This document shows positions 55,185-63,353 of a DNA stretch of 64,000 bases, piece after piece. The DNA is taken from the NCBI RefSeq assembly GCF_030816715.1, contig NZ_JAUSYH010000001.1, forward strand, positions 2,108,001 to 2,172,000. Reading direction: 5' to 3'. The position numbers were made by a program, and so were the translations under genes. How positions within the stretch are numbered: position 1 is the first letter of the stretch; the number at the start of each line of letters is the position of its first letter. The stretch is from Streptomyces achromogenes (GTDB taxonomy: Bacteria > Actinomycetota > Actinomycetes > Streptomycetales > Streptomycetaceae). A model generated the notes under the pieces. That model ran no database searches. It saw only the letters and a list, made by a program, of their open reading frames with translations, and had not been told where the DNA came from.

Positions 55185-56810
55185 TCAGTGGGCCCCGGTG
55201 CCGGTCAGGGAGCGGACCTCCAGCTCGGCGTACTTGGCGTCGTCGGGCTTCTCCTTCGACAGGAGGGTGCCGACGACGCCCAGCAGGAAGCCGACCGGGA
55301 TCGAGATGAGGCCGGGGTTCTCCAGGGGGAACCAGTGGAAGTCGACGTCGGGGAACATCGAGCTGGGCTTGCCGGAGACGACCGGCGAGAACAGCACCAG
55401 GCCGACCGCGGTGACCAGGCCGCCGTAGATCGACCACAGGGCCCCGGCCGTGGTGAACCGCTTCCAGAAGAGGCTGTAGAGGATCGTCGGGAGGTTGGCG
55501 GAGGCGGCGACCGCGAAGGCGAGGGCGACCAGGCCGGCGACGTTCAGGTCGCGGGCGAGGGCGCCGAGCAGGATGGAGACCGCGCCGATGCCGACGGTGG
55601 CGTAGCGGGCCGCGTTGAGCTCCTGCTTCTCGGAGGCCTGCCCCTTCTTGATGACGTTGGCGTAGATGTCGTGGGCGAAGGACGAGGACGACGCCAGGGT
55701 GAGGCCGGCGACGACGGCGAGGATGGTGGCGAAGGCGACCGCCGAGATGGTGGCCAGCAGGATGGCGCCCCAGTTGGAGTCGACGCCGCCCAGATGCAGC
55801 GCGAGGAGCGGTGCGGCCGTGTTGCCGGCCTTGTTGGAGGCGATGATCTCGTCCGGCTTGATGAGCGCGGCGGCGCCGAAGCCGAGGGCGAGGGTCATCA
55901 GGTAGAAGGCGCCGATCAGGCCGATGGCCCAGAGGACCGACTTACGGGCGGCCTTGGCGGTGGGCACCGTGTAGAAGCGGATCAGGATGTGCGGCAAACC
56001 CGCGGTGCCCAGGACGAGGGCGATGCCGAGCGAGATGAAGTCCAGCTTGGTGGTGCCGCTGGCGCCGTACTTGAGGCCCGGCTCCAGGAAGGCCGCGCCC
56101 TTGCCGCTGTTGTCGGCGGCCGAGCCCAGCAGGTCGGAGACGTTGAAGTCGAACTTCAGCAGCACCAGGAAGGTGAGCAGCAGGGCCCCGGCGATCAGCA
56201 GGACGGCCTTGACCATCTGCACCCAGGTGGTGCCCTTCATGCCGCCGATGGTGACGTAGACGATCATCAGCACGCCCACGAGGGCGACGATGCCGATCTT
56301 GCCGGCGTCGCTGGTGATGCCCAGCAGGAGCGAGACCAGGACGCCCGCGCCCGCCATCTGGGCGAGCAGGTAGAAGATCGAGACCACGATGGTGGAGGTG
56401 CCGGCGGCGGTGCGGACGGGACGCTGGCGCATGCGGTACGCGAGGACGTCGCCCATGGTGTAGCGGCCGGAGTTGCGCAGCGGCTCCGCCACCAGGAGCA
56501 GGGCGACCAGCCAGGCCACCAGGAAGCCGATGGAGTACAGGAAGCCGTCGTAGCCGAAGAGGGCGATGGCGCCCGCGATGCCGAGGAACGACGCGGCGGA
56601 CATGTAGTCGCCGGAGACGGCGAGGCCGTTCTGGAAGCCGGTGAACTGGCGGCCGCCGGCGTAGAAGTCGGCGGCGTCCTTGGTCTGGCGGCCGGCCCAT
56701 ACGGTGATGACGAGGGTCGCGGCGACGAACACCGAGAACAGGACGATGATCAGTGTGCGGTGCTCACTGGCCTCGCCCGCGGCGAGCAGGGTCTGCTGTG
56801 CGGTGCTCAT
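55185..56810 (-). CDS. actP: Cation/acetate symporter (solute:sodium symporter family)
   Basis: A 541-residue transporter with 13 or so membrane segments. SSS-family markers are GLAVSGDYMSAASFLGIAGAIALFGYDG (helix 2), AFAVAASANLPTILYSLFWKRFTTAGA and the long loop around GTAGLPHILIRFYTVPTAKAARKS. It imports acetate, propionate or pyruvate with sodium or protons. The ATG at 56810 overlaps the DUF485 stop (ATGA), the standard yjcH-actP arrangement. A terminator hairpin follows it. Confidence 0.94.
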   Translation of the reverse strand: MSTAQQTLLAAGEASEHRTLIIVLFSVFVAATLVITVWAGRQTKDAADFYAGGRQFTGFQNGLAVSGDYMSAASFLGIAGAIALFGYDGFLYSIGFLVAWLVALLLVAEPLRNSGRYTMGDVLAYRMRQRPVRTAAGTSTIVVSIFYLLAQMAGAGVLVSLLLGITSDAGKIGIVALVGVLMIVYVTIGGMKGTTWVQMVKAVLLIAGALLLTFLVLLKFDFNVSDLLGSAADNSGKGAAFLEPGLKYGASGTTKLDFISLGIALVLGTAGLPHILIRFYTVPTAKAARKSVLWAIGLIGAFYLMTLALGFGAAALIKPDEIIASNKAGNTAAPLLALHLGGVDSNWGAILLATISAVAFATILAVVAGLTLASSSSFAHDIYANVIKKGQASEKQELNAARYATVGIGAVSILLGALARDLNVAGLVALAFAVAASANLPTILYSLFWKRFTTAGALWSIYGGLVTAVGLVLFSPVVSGKPSSMFPDVDFHWFPLENPGLISIPVGFLLGVVGTLLSKEKPDDAKYAELEVRSLTGTGAH

Positions 56811-57163
56811 TCTCCGCTCTCCATCCGGGACTTGATCGCGTCGGCCTTGGGGTCGAACTTGGCGGCGGCGGTCCGCGCGTACCACCAGGCGATGAGGAAC
56901 GTGGTGAGGAACTGGGCGAGGCCGAGGGTCATCGCCACGTTGAAGTTGCCGAAGAGCTTGGTGCCCATGAAGTCGCCCGCGTAGTTGGAGAGCAGGACGT
57001 ACAGCAGGTACCAGGCGATGAAGGCGACGGTGAGCGGGAAGGCGAAGCCGCGGTAGGCGCCGCGCAGTTCACCGAACTCCGCGCTCTCCTGCACCGCGAC
57101 GAACTCCTCGGTGGTGGGGAGCCGGCTGGGGGTCTTCGAGGGGGGCGGTGTCTCGGTGGCCAC
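56807..57163 (-). CDS. DUF485 membrane protein (YjcH-like)
   Basis: A 118-residue partner of the acetate symporter. Two membrane segments (FAFPLTVAFIAWYLLYVLLSNYAG, FNVAMTLGLAQFLTTFLIAWWYARTA) sit in the typical DUF485 sequence, including EFGELRGAYRGFAFP and YADRFDP-like ARTAAAKFDPKAD. The GTG start at 57163 has GAGGAG five bases upstream. First gene of the unit with actP. The divergent subtilase begins 294 bp away; that gap holds no gene. Confidence 0.92.
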   Translation of the reverse strand: MATETPPPSKTPSRLPTTEEFVAVQESAEFGELRGAYRGFAFPLTVAFIAWYLLYVLLSNYAGDFMGTKLFGNFNVAMTLGLAQFLTTFLIAWWYARTAAAKFDPKADAIKSRMESGE

Positions 57164-57457
57164 GGAGTCTCCTCGCATTGCGGACGGCGGGTCGGGCGGG
57201 GCTCGATCGTGCACGGGCTCCCTGACCAAGGGCACGGCGGCGCGCTAGGGGCGGTTCAACTCGATCGGGCACTTGTCGACCGGGGTTCCGTCGTGTCCGT
57301 GCGGGCCGGGGCGGCGGCCTTGCTCGGAAGTCGTCGCCCCAGGTCGTTGCTGGCCGGCGAGTCAGTTGGATAGCTTCGGCTCAGCACCACCCGTCATGTA
57401 CCTGCCGAGCAGACCTGTGCTCGGTCAGGTCCCCTTTCCGGATGATGTGGAGACCCC

Positions 57458-58987
57458 ATGGCTCATCTGCCTTCCAGACGCCGCCTCGCACTCGCGGTGC
57501 CCGTCGTGCTGTCGCTGACCGCCTCCCTCGGCTTCCTGCCGACGGCGGCCTCCGCGGCTCCCGCCACGACGTCCGCCACCCGGGCGACCGACGCCCCGAC
57601 GCTGGCGTACGTCGTCAACACGAGGGTGGACCACCGCACGATCGGGTCGGTGAAGAAGGCGATCGCCTCGGTCGGCGGCACCGTCGTCGCGTCGTACGAG
57701 CGGATCGGCGTGCTCGTCGTCCACTCGGCGAACCCCGACTTCGGTCCGCGGATACGCGCGGTGCGGGGTGTGCAGTCGGCCGGCGCCACCCGCACGACTC
57801 CACTGACCGCCGCCGGGACCACCGACGAGGGCGCGGTGCAGGTCCTGTCGAAGGCGGAGGCCGCGAAGGTCGCGAAGGCGTCCGGCTCGGCGGGCCAGAG
57901 TGAGCCCCTCGAGGCGGACCAGTGGGACCTGCGCGCGATAGGCGCCGACAAGGCCGCCACGATCAACCCGGGCAGCAAGAGGGTGACGGTCGCGGTGATC
58001 GACACCGGCGTCGACGACACCCACCCGGACCTCACCGCGAACTTCTCCGCGTCCCAGTCGGCGAACTGCGTCGGCGGCGTCGCGGACACCAGCGCGGGGG
58101 CCTGGCGTCCGTACACCGCGGAGGACTACCACGGCACCCATGTCGCCGGTGAGATCGCGGCCGCCCGCAACGGCGTAGGCGTCGCCGGCGTCGCACCGGG
58201 CGTCAAGGTCGCGAGCATCAAGGTGAGCGACCCCAAGGACGGCCTCTTCTACCCGGAGAACGTCGTCTGCGCCTTCGTGTTCGCCGCCGACCACGGCGTC
58301 GAGGTCACGAACAACAGCTACTACGTCGACCCGTGGCTGTACAACTGCATGGACGACCCGGACCAGAAGGCCATCGTCGACGCGGTCAACAGGGCCCAGT
58401 TGTACGCCCAGAAGAAGGGCACGCTCAACGTGGCCTCGGCGGGCAACTCCAACCACGACCTCGACTCCGACGCCATCGTGGACGAGTCCAGCCCCGACGA
58501 CGCCACGCCGGTCCCGCGCACGATCGACCCGCACGAGTGCTTCGACGTGCCGACCCAGCTGCCGGGTGTCGTCACCGTGAGCGCCACCGGCGTCAAGGGC
58601 ACCAAGTCGTACTACTCGACCTACGGTCTGGGCGCGATCGACGTGGCGGCCCCGGGCGGCGACAAGTACCAGATCCCGGACACGCCGTCGGCCAACGGGC
58701 GCATCCTGTCGACGCTGCCGAACAACACGTACGGCTACCTGCAGGGCACCTCGATGGCGTCGCCGCACGTGGCCGGCGTGGCCGCGCTGCTGAAGTCGAC
58801 CCACCCGTACGCGAGCCCCGCCCAGCTGCGGGCGCTGCTCAAGCTCCAGGCGGACAGCACGGCGTGCCCGGCCGAGCCGTACGACGGTGACGGCAACGGC
58901 GTCGTGGACGCGACGTGCGTGGGCGGAAAGCGGTACAACGCCTTCTTCGGCCACGGCGTCGTGAACGCGCTGCGCGCCGTGAAGTAG
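57458..58987 (+). CDS. Secreted subtilisin-like serine protease (S8)
   Basis: A 509-residue exported protease. Residues 1-33 are a signal peptide (RRRLALAVPVVLSLTASLGFL...ASAA). Residues about 45-150 are an inhibitor propeptide. The catalytic triad is Asp182 (VIDTGVDDTHPDL), His225 (YHGTHVAGEIA) and Ser432 (GTSMASPHVAG), with the oxyanion Asn in NVASAGNSNHD. Four cysteines (NCVGG, VVCAF, YNCMD, HECFD) suggest disulfides. ATG at 57458. A close relative lies at this position in S. coelicolor (SCO1824 from memory). Terminator follows. Confidence 0.95.
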   Translation: MAHLPSRRRLALAVPVVLSLTASLGFLPTAASAAPATTSATRATDAPTLAYVVNTRVDHRTIGSVKKAIASVGGTVVASYERIGVLVVHSANPDFGPRIRAVRGVQSAGATRTTPLTAAGTTDEGAVQVLSKAEAAKVAKASGSAGQSEPLEADQWDLRAIGADKAATINPGSKRVTVAVIDTGVDDTHPDLTANFSASQSANCVGGVADTSAGAWRPYTAEDYHGTHVAGEIAAARNGVGVAGVAPGVKVASIKVSDPKDGLFYPENVVCAFVFAADHGVEVTNNSYYVDPWLYNCMDDPDQKAIVDAVNRAQLYAQKKGTLNVASAGNSNHDLDSDAIVDESSPDDATPVPRTIDPHECFDVPTQLPGVVTVSATGVKGTKSYYSTYGLGAIDVAAPGGDKYQIPDTPSANGRILSTLPNNTYGYLQGTSMASPHVAGVAALLKSTHPYASPAQLRALLKLQADSTACPAEPYDGDGNGVVDATCVGGKRYNAFFGHGVVNALRAVK

Positions 58988-59028
58988 TCGCGTCGCCGTC
59001 GCCGCCGTCACCGCGGCGCACGGGTTCG

Positions 59029-59059
59029 AGGGCCGGGCGGTCATCCGCCCGGCCCTTTC
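59029..59059 (+). terminator. Intrinsic terminator after S8 protease gene
   Basis: A perfect 12-bp stem (59029-59040 with 59045-59056, 4-base loop TCAT) followed by TT, 42 bp after the protease stop. Confidence 0.88.
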
Positions 59060-59094
59060 CCGTGCGACGACGCCGGCTCGACCGACCCACATAT

Positions 59095-59109
59095 ATTGAT
59101 TGAATCAAT
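59095..59109. promoter_or_regulatory. AT-rich palindrome upstream of CoA-transferase gene
   Basis: attgatt-g-aatcaat is a perfect 15-bp palindrome ending 16 bp before the ATG of the CaiB-like gene. The whole stretch 59090-59118 is AT-rich, exceptional for this genome. It is a candidate repressor operator (TetR or MarR type) overlapping the promoter. Confidence 0.7.
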
Positions 59110-59125
59110 AATGCATCATACAGTC

Positions 59126-60538
59126 ATGACTGACATCAAGTTCGCATGGTCGGAACTGGGCGGCGATCCCGCTCTCCTCGCGCATGTGTCGACGGTCGTC
59201 CGGGAGGGCGCTCTGCCGTCGCGTCTGCCCGTGCGGCAGCTGGCGAGCGCCTGTGTGGGCGTGTGCGCGCTGGCCGCGGCCGAGCTGGGGGCGCGACGGG
59301 CGGGCCTGCCGAAGCCGCCACAGGTGCGGGTGGACGACGGAGCGGTGGCCGCGGCGTTCGTCAGTGAACGGCAGACGCTGGTCGACGACCGGGCTCCGGT
59401 GCTCTTCGCCCCGCTGTCCCGGTTCTGGCGGACCGCCGACGGCTGGGTGCGCACCCACGCCAACTACCCGCACCACCGCGAGCGCCTGCTGTGCGCGCTC
59501 GGCCTGCCCGCGGACGCCGACGGCGTGGACTCCCTGCCCGCCGCCGTCGAGGCCGTTCTCGCCGGACGCGGGGCACAGGACGTCGAGGACGCGGTGCAGG
59601 CGGCCGGCGGTCTGGCCGTCGCGGTGCGCACGCCGCGGCAATGGGCGGCGCACGAGCAGGCCGCCGCGATCGCCGGCCGGCCCCTGGTCGAGCGGGGCAG
59701 GCTGGACGGGGCACGCGCGCGTGCCTTCGCGCCGGTGGACGGCGGCCCCCTGCTGCCGGCCGCCGGAGTGCGCGTCCTGGACCTGACGCGGGTCCTCGCC
59801 GGGCCGGTCGCCACCCGCACCCTCGCCCTGCTCGGCGCGGACGTCCTGCGTGTGGACGCTCCCGGTCTGCCCGAGCTGCCCGACCAGCACGCCGACACGG
59901 GCTTCGGCAAGCGCTCGGCCCTGCTGGACCTCGCCGCGGACCGGCGGGCCTTCGAGGACTTGCTCGCGACGGCCGACGTTGTCGTCACCGGCTACCGGCC
60001 GGGCGCGCTCGACCGGTTCGGGCTCTCCCCCGAGGCGCTGGCCGAACGCCGGCCCGGAGTGGTCGTCGCGCAGGTGTCGGCGTGGGGGGCGTACGGGCCC
60101 TGGGGCGACCGGCGGGGCTTCGACAGCCTCGTGCAGGCGGCCACCGGCATCGCGGCCGTCGAGGGCTCGGCCGAGCAGCCCGGGGCGCTGCCGGCGCAGG
60201 CCCTGGACCACGGGAGCGGCTATCTGCTGGCAGCCGGCGTGCTGCGGGCGCTGACCGACCGGTCGGCCGACGGCGGCTCCCGCCTCGTCCGGCTGGCACT
60301 GGCCCGGACGGCGGCATGGCTGACCGAGGACGCCCGGACCGGCGCGCCAGGGGGCCCGGAACACGACGTGCGGCGGACCGGGGACGGCGGCGTCGACCTG
60401 TCGCCCTGGCTCGCGCGCGCCGACAGTCCCCTCGGACGGCTGCGGTACGCCCTGCCGCCGGTGCGCTTCGACGGCGGGCCGACCGACTGGGCGCGCCCGC
60501 CGGGCCGCTGGGGAGCCGATCCGGCCCGCTGGCTCTGA
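59126..60538 (+). CDS. CaiB/BaiF family CoA-transferase
   Basis: A 470-residue class III CoA-transferase. The conserved domain spans about residues 205-420: LLPAAGVRVLDLTRVLAGPVATRTLALLGADVLRVDAPGLPE, then GFGKRSALLDLAADRRAF, and the catalytic Asp333 in RRGFDSLVQAATGIA. The N-terminal 200 residues resemble a degenerate second copy of the fold, giving an internal two-domain layout seen in some alpha-methylacyl-CoA racemase relatives. Substrate unknown. The ATG at 59126 (MTDIKFAW) is the best start; a TTG-led extension would run through the palindrome. Monocistronic with a putative own operator. Confidence 0.88.
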   Translation: MTDIKFAWSELGGDPALLAHVSTVVREGALPSRLPVRQLASACVGVCALAAAELGARRAGLPKPPQVRVDDGAVAAAFVSERQTLVDDRAPVLFAPLSRFWRTADGWVRTHANYPHHRERLLCALGLPADADGVDSLPAAVEAVLAGRGAQDVEDAVQAAGGLAVAVRTPRQWAAHEQAAAIAGRPLVERGRLDGARARAFAPVDGGPLLPAAGVRVLDLTRVLAGPVATRTLALLGADVLRVDAPGLPELPDQHADTGFGKRSALLDLAADRRAFEDLLATADVVVTGYRPGALDRFGLSPEALAERRPGVVVAQVSAWGAYGPWGDRRGFDSLVQAATGIAAVEGSAEQPGALPAQALDHGSGYLLAAGVLRALTDRSADGGSRLVRLALARTAAWLTEDARTGAPGGPEHDVRRTGDGGVDLSPWLARADSPLGRLRYALPPVRFDGGPTDWARPPGRWGADPARWL

Positions 60539-60551
60539 ACGGCGGGGCCCG

Positions 60552-61232
60552 TCATCCGGGGCCGGCGGCCACCGGCAGGCTGTCGGCCCGTTCCCGCGCC
60601 GGGCGTCGCTCGCCGAGGGCGCCGCGGACCAGCAGGAACTGCGCGGCGAGGTAGGTGAGCATGATCCACAGGTCGGGGCGCGGCGGCTGCGGCCAGTCCG
60701 CGACGCCGGTGGCGATGAGCGTGTCGGAGAGCAGGAAGAGCGCGCCGCCGACGCCGGCGACGGGGCCGAGCCGGGTGCCGGCGGTGTAGGCCATGGCCGT
60801 GAGCAGGGTGCTGTAGACGGCGACGGGAAGGCGCAGCTCGGCGGGCAGATCGGGCCGAAGCAGGACGACCGTGGTGATCAGGGCGACGGCGTAGCAGGGA
60901 GCGAGGAGCAGGGCGCCCGTGCGGGACCGGCCGACGCGGGTGAACAGCACGAGGTAGCAGACGTGTCCGGCGGCGAAGCACGCCATGCCGGCGAGGAAGG
61001 CGGCGTCGGCGTCGAACAGCAGCAGGGTGTCGCCGCCCCAGCCGCACAGCAGGGCGGCGACGAGGAGCCGGGGCGCGCCGCGCAGGGCCGCCCAGGCGGC
61101 GAGGAGAGGCATCAGGAGCGGCTTGACGACGGCGTGTCCGGGCTCGAAGCCGACGGCGAGGCTGAGCAGGTCGACAACGGCGGCGAGCGCGAACAGGCAG
61201 AACAGGGCCGACGGGACGCGGGAACGGGTCAC
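60552..61232 (-). CDS. Lysoplasmalogenase (TMEM86/YhhN family)
   Basis: A 226-residue membrane protein with eight hydrophobic segments. The YhhN signature is seen in KPLLMPLLAAWAALRG, CGWGGDTLLLFDADAAFLAGMACFAAGHVCYLVLF and GALLFLLSDTLIATGV-like GALFLLSDTLIA; the Asp residues in GGDTLL and LLSDTL are the conserved catalytic acids of the family, which hydrolyse the vinyl-ether bond of lysoplasmalogens. Its GTG start at 61232 overlaps the stop of the hydroxylase gene (GTGA). Convergent with the CoA-transferase, 14 bp apart. Confidence 0.9.
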   Translation of the reverse strand: MTRSRVPSALFCLFALAAVVDLLSLAVGFEPGHAVVKPLLMPLLAAWAALRGAPRLLVAALLCGWGGDTLLLFDADAAFLAGMACFAAGHVCYLVLFTRVGRSRTGALLLAPCYAVALITTVVLLRPDLPAELRLPVAVYSTLLTAMAYTAGTRLGPVAGVGGALFLLSDTLIATGVADWPQPPRPDLWIMLTYLAAQFLLVRGALGERRPARERADSLPVAAGPG

Positions 61233-62158
61233 GCGGCGGTCGTCTCCCCGACCGGGGCGCCCGGCGGCGTGGGCGCGGGCGGGGCCGGCTCGGACGGGTT
61301 CGGCTCGGACGAGGCCGGCTCCGACGGGGCCGCCGGCTGCCAGCCCGGGCCGGCGAAGACCCGCCCCGCCCGTTCGCGCCAGCCCGACGCCGCCCTCACG
61401 TCCTTGGCGATCGCCACGTACTCGTGGGTCGCCACCTTGATCGGGTTGAACGTGTTGATGTTCTTGGTCAACCCGTACACGGGCCGGTCGGTCTCGGGTA
61501 CGAAGGAGCCGAACAGCCGGTCCCACACGATGAGGATGCCGCCGAAGTTGCGGTCCAGGTAGCCGCCCTGGGAGGCGTGGTGGACGCGGTGGTGGGAGGG
61601 CGTGTTGAACACGAACTCGAACCACCGGGGCATCCGGTCGATCCGCTCGGTGTGGATCCAGAACTGGTAGACGAGGTTGGCCGAGGAGCAGAAGGCCAGC
61701 GCGGCCGGGTGGACGCCGGCGGCGACGAGCGGAACGTAGAAGGGCCAGACGGTCAGCGTGGTCCAGGGCTGGCGCAGGGCGGTGGTGAGGTTGAACTTCT
61801 CGCTGGAGTGATGGACCACGTGACAGGCCCAGAGCACCCGGATGACGTGGTGGCCGCGGTGGGACCAGTAGTAGAAGAAGTCCTGCGCCAGCAGCATCAG
61901 CGGGAGCGTCCACCACAGGACGGGCACGCGCAGCGGTGTGAGCTCGTAGATCGCGGTGTAGATCGCGACGATCGGGATCTTCCAGACGAAGTCGAGGACG
62001 AGGCTTCCCAGCCCCATGCCGACGCTGGTCACGGCATCCTTCGTCTGGTACCCGGCGGCGTCCTCGTCGGGATGGACGCGGACGCTGATGATCTCGATCA
62101 CGGTGAGCAGCACGAAGGCGGGTATCGACCACAGCACGACATCGGGCAGGTTCGGCAT
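61229..62158 (-). CDS. Sterol desaturase/fatty acid hydroxylase family protein (AGMO-like)
   Basis: A 309-residue membrane di-iron oxygenase. The histidine clusters are SHRGHH, ACHVVHHSSEKFN and SHHRVHHASQGGYLDRNFG, in the order of the fatty-acid hydroxylase superfamily. The TALRQPWT and WDRLFGSFVPETDRPVYGLTKN segments are shared with alkylglycerol monooxygenase (TMEM195), which cleaves ether lipids. Its tail of 40 residues is Pro/Ser/Glu-rich. ATG at 62158. Coupled to the lysoplasmalogenase gene, so a joint role in ether or vinyl-ether lipid breakdown is suggested by position. Confidence 0.9.
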   Translation of the reverse strand: MPNLPDVVLWSIPAFVLLTVIEIISVRVHPDEDAAGYQTKDAVTSVGMGLGSLVLDFVWKIPIVAIYTAIYELTPLRVPVLWWTLPLMLLAQDFFYYWSHRGHHVIRVLWACHVVHHSSEKFNLTTALRQPWTTLTVWPFYVPLVAAGVHPAALAFCSSANLVYQFWIHTERIDRMPRWFEFVFNTPSHHRVHHASQGGYLDRNFGGILIVWDRLFGSFVPETDRPVYGLTKNINTFNPIKVATHEYVAIAKDVRAASGWRERAGRVFAGPGWQPAAPSEPASSEPNPSEPAPPAPTPPGAPVGETTAA

Positions 62159-62352
62159 GCAGGAACCGTAGAACCGCTGGTGGGCTGCGGCTAGACGGTG
62201 TTACCGACAAGTATTTCCTGGGGTACGCGCTTGCTTGTTGGTGATCCCCGCCAACCCGCGGCGGCGGACCCGCCCGCTTCACGCCTCCTTCACACCCCGC
62301 CGCCCCGCACGCACGCCTCCCCGCACTCCCTCGGCCTCGCGCCCGCGCCGCC

Positions 62353-63063
62353 TCACACCCCCGTGGCCCCCAGCAGTGATCCGACCACGTACGTCACCCC
62401 CATGGCGAGGGCCCCGCCGCCCACATTGCGCACCACCGCCCGCCCGGGGGGTGCGGCGCCCAGCCGCGCGCCGGACCAGCCCGTGGCGGTCAGGGCCACC
62501 AGGACGGACACGACGGTCACCGGGAGACGCAGGTCGGCCGGGGGCAGCACGACGGCCAGCAGCGGCAGCAGGGCGCCCACCGTGAAGGCGAGGAAGCTCG
62601 CCCAGGCCGCATGCCAGGGATTGGTGAGGTCGTCGGGGTCGATGCCGAGCTCCACGCGCGCGTGCGCCCGCAGGGCGTCCCGCTCCGTGAGCTGGACGGC
62701 CGCCTCCCGGGCCACGTCCCGGGACAGGCCCCGCTCCTCCAGCAGCTCCGTCAGCTCCTCCAGTTCGGCCTCGGGCTGCTCGCGCAGCTCCTGCCGCTCC
62801 AGCGCGAGCGCGGCCTTCTCGGAGTCCCGCTGGGTCGACACCGAGACGTACTCGCCCGCCGCCATGGACATCGACCCGGCGAGCAGCCCGGCGAGGCCGG
62901 CCGTCAGCAGCGCCGAGCGGTCGTCCGTCGCGCCGGCCACGCCGACGACGAGACCCGCGGTGGAGACGATGCCGTCGTTGGCGCCGAGGACCGCGGCGCG
63001 CAGCCAGTTGAGCCGGGATCCGAGCGAGCCGTCGTGGGCCTCTGCGTGGGTGGGTTCCGTCAC
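62353..63063 (-). CDS. VIT1/CCC1 family transporter
   Basis: A 236-residue iron/manganese exporter-like membrane protein. The signature GANDGIVSTAGLVVGVAGA is in helix 1, and the metal-binding cytoplasmic helices (EELTELLEERGLSRDVAREAAVQL) follow helix 2. Helices 3-5 make the last third (SFLAFTVGALLPLLAVV...). The GTG start at 63063 is weakly supported, with no good ribosome site; other in-frame starts lie up to 63192. In bacteria these proteins remove iron or manganese from the cytoplasm. It is divergent from the exonuclease gene. Confidence 0.88.
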   Translation of the reverse strand: MTEPTHAEAHDGSLGSRLNWLRAAVLGANDGIVSTAGLVVGVAGATDDRSALLTAGLAGLLAGSMSMAAGEYVSVSTQRDSEKAALALERQELREQPEAELEELTELLEERGLSRDVAREAAVQLTERDALRAHARVELGIDPDDLTNPWHAAWASFLAFTVGALLPLLAVVLPPADLRLPVTVVSVLVALTATGWSGARLGAAPPGRAVVRNVGGGALAMGVTYVVGSLLGATGV

Positions 63064-63353
63064 AGGACGGAGGATGGCACCTCGCGGGCCGCGGGTCGCG
63101 TTGCGACGCCGGGCCGCACGCGAGGGTCCGGGCGGAGCGGCCGGGACGTGGACGAGGGGCGCCACGGACGGACGAGGGACGGAGAGGCGCAACGACAGGG
63201 AGCGCGGCCGGAGTTGCCCCGTCGTCGGCCTGCCCTCCGACGCACGCGTGCGTGCGCACCGCGAACTCCCGTGCGGCCCGGAGGACTTCCCGCGCCCGGT
63301 GCCGCGGGGCGGGGGCGGCGGGGTGTCGGTGCGGGCCCGTATCCTCAGTGACC

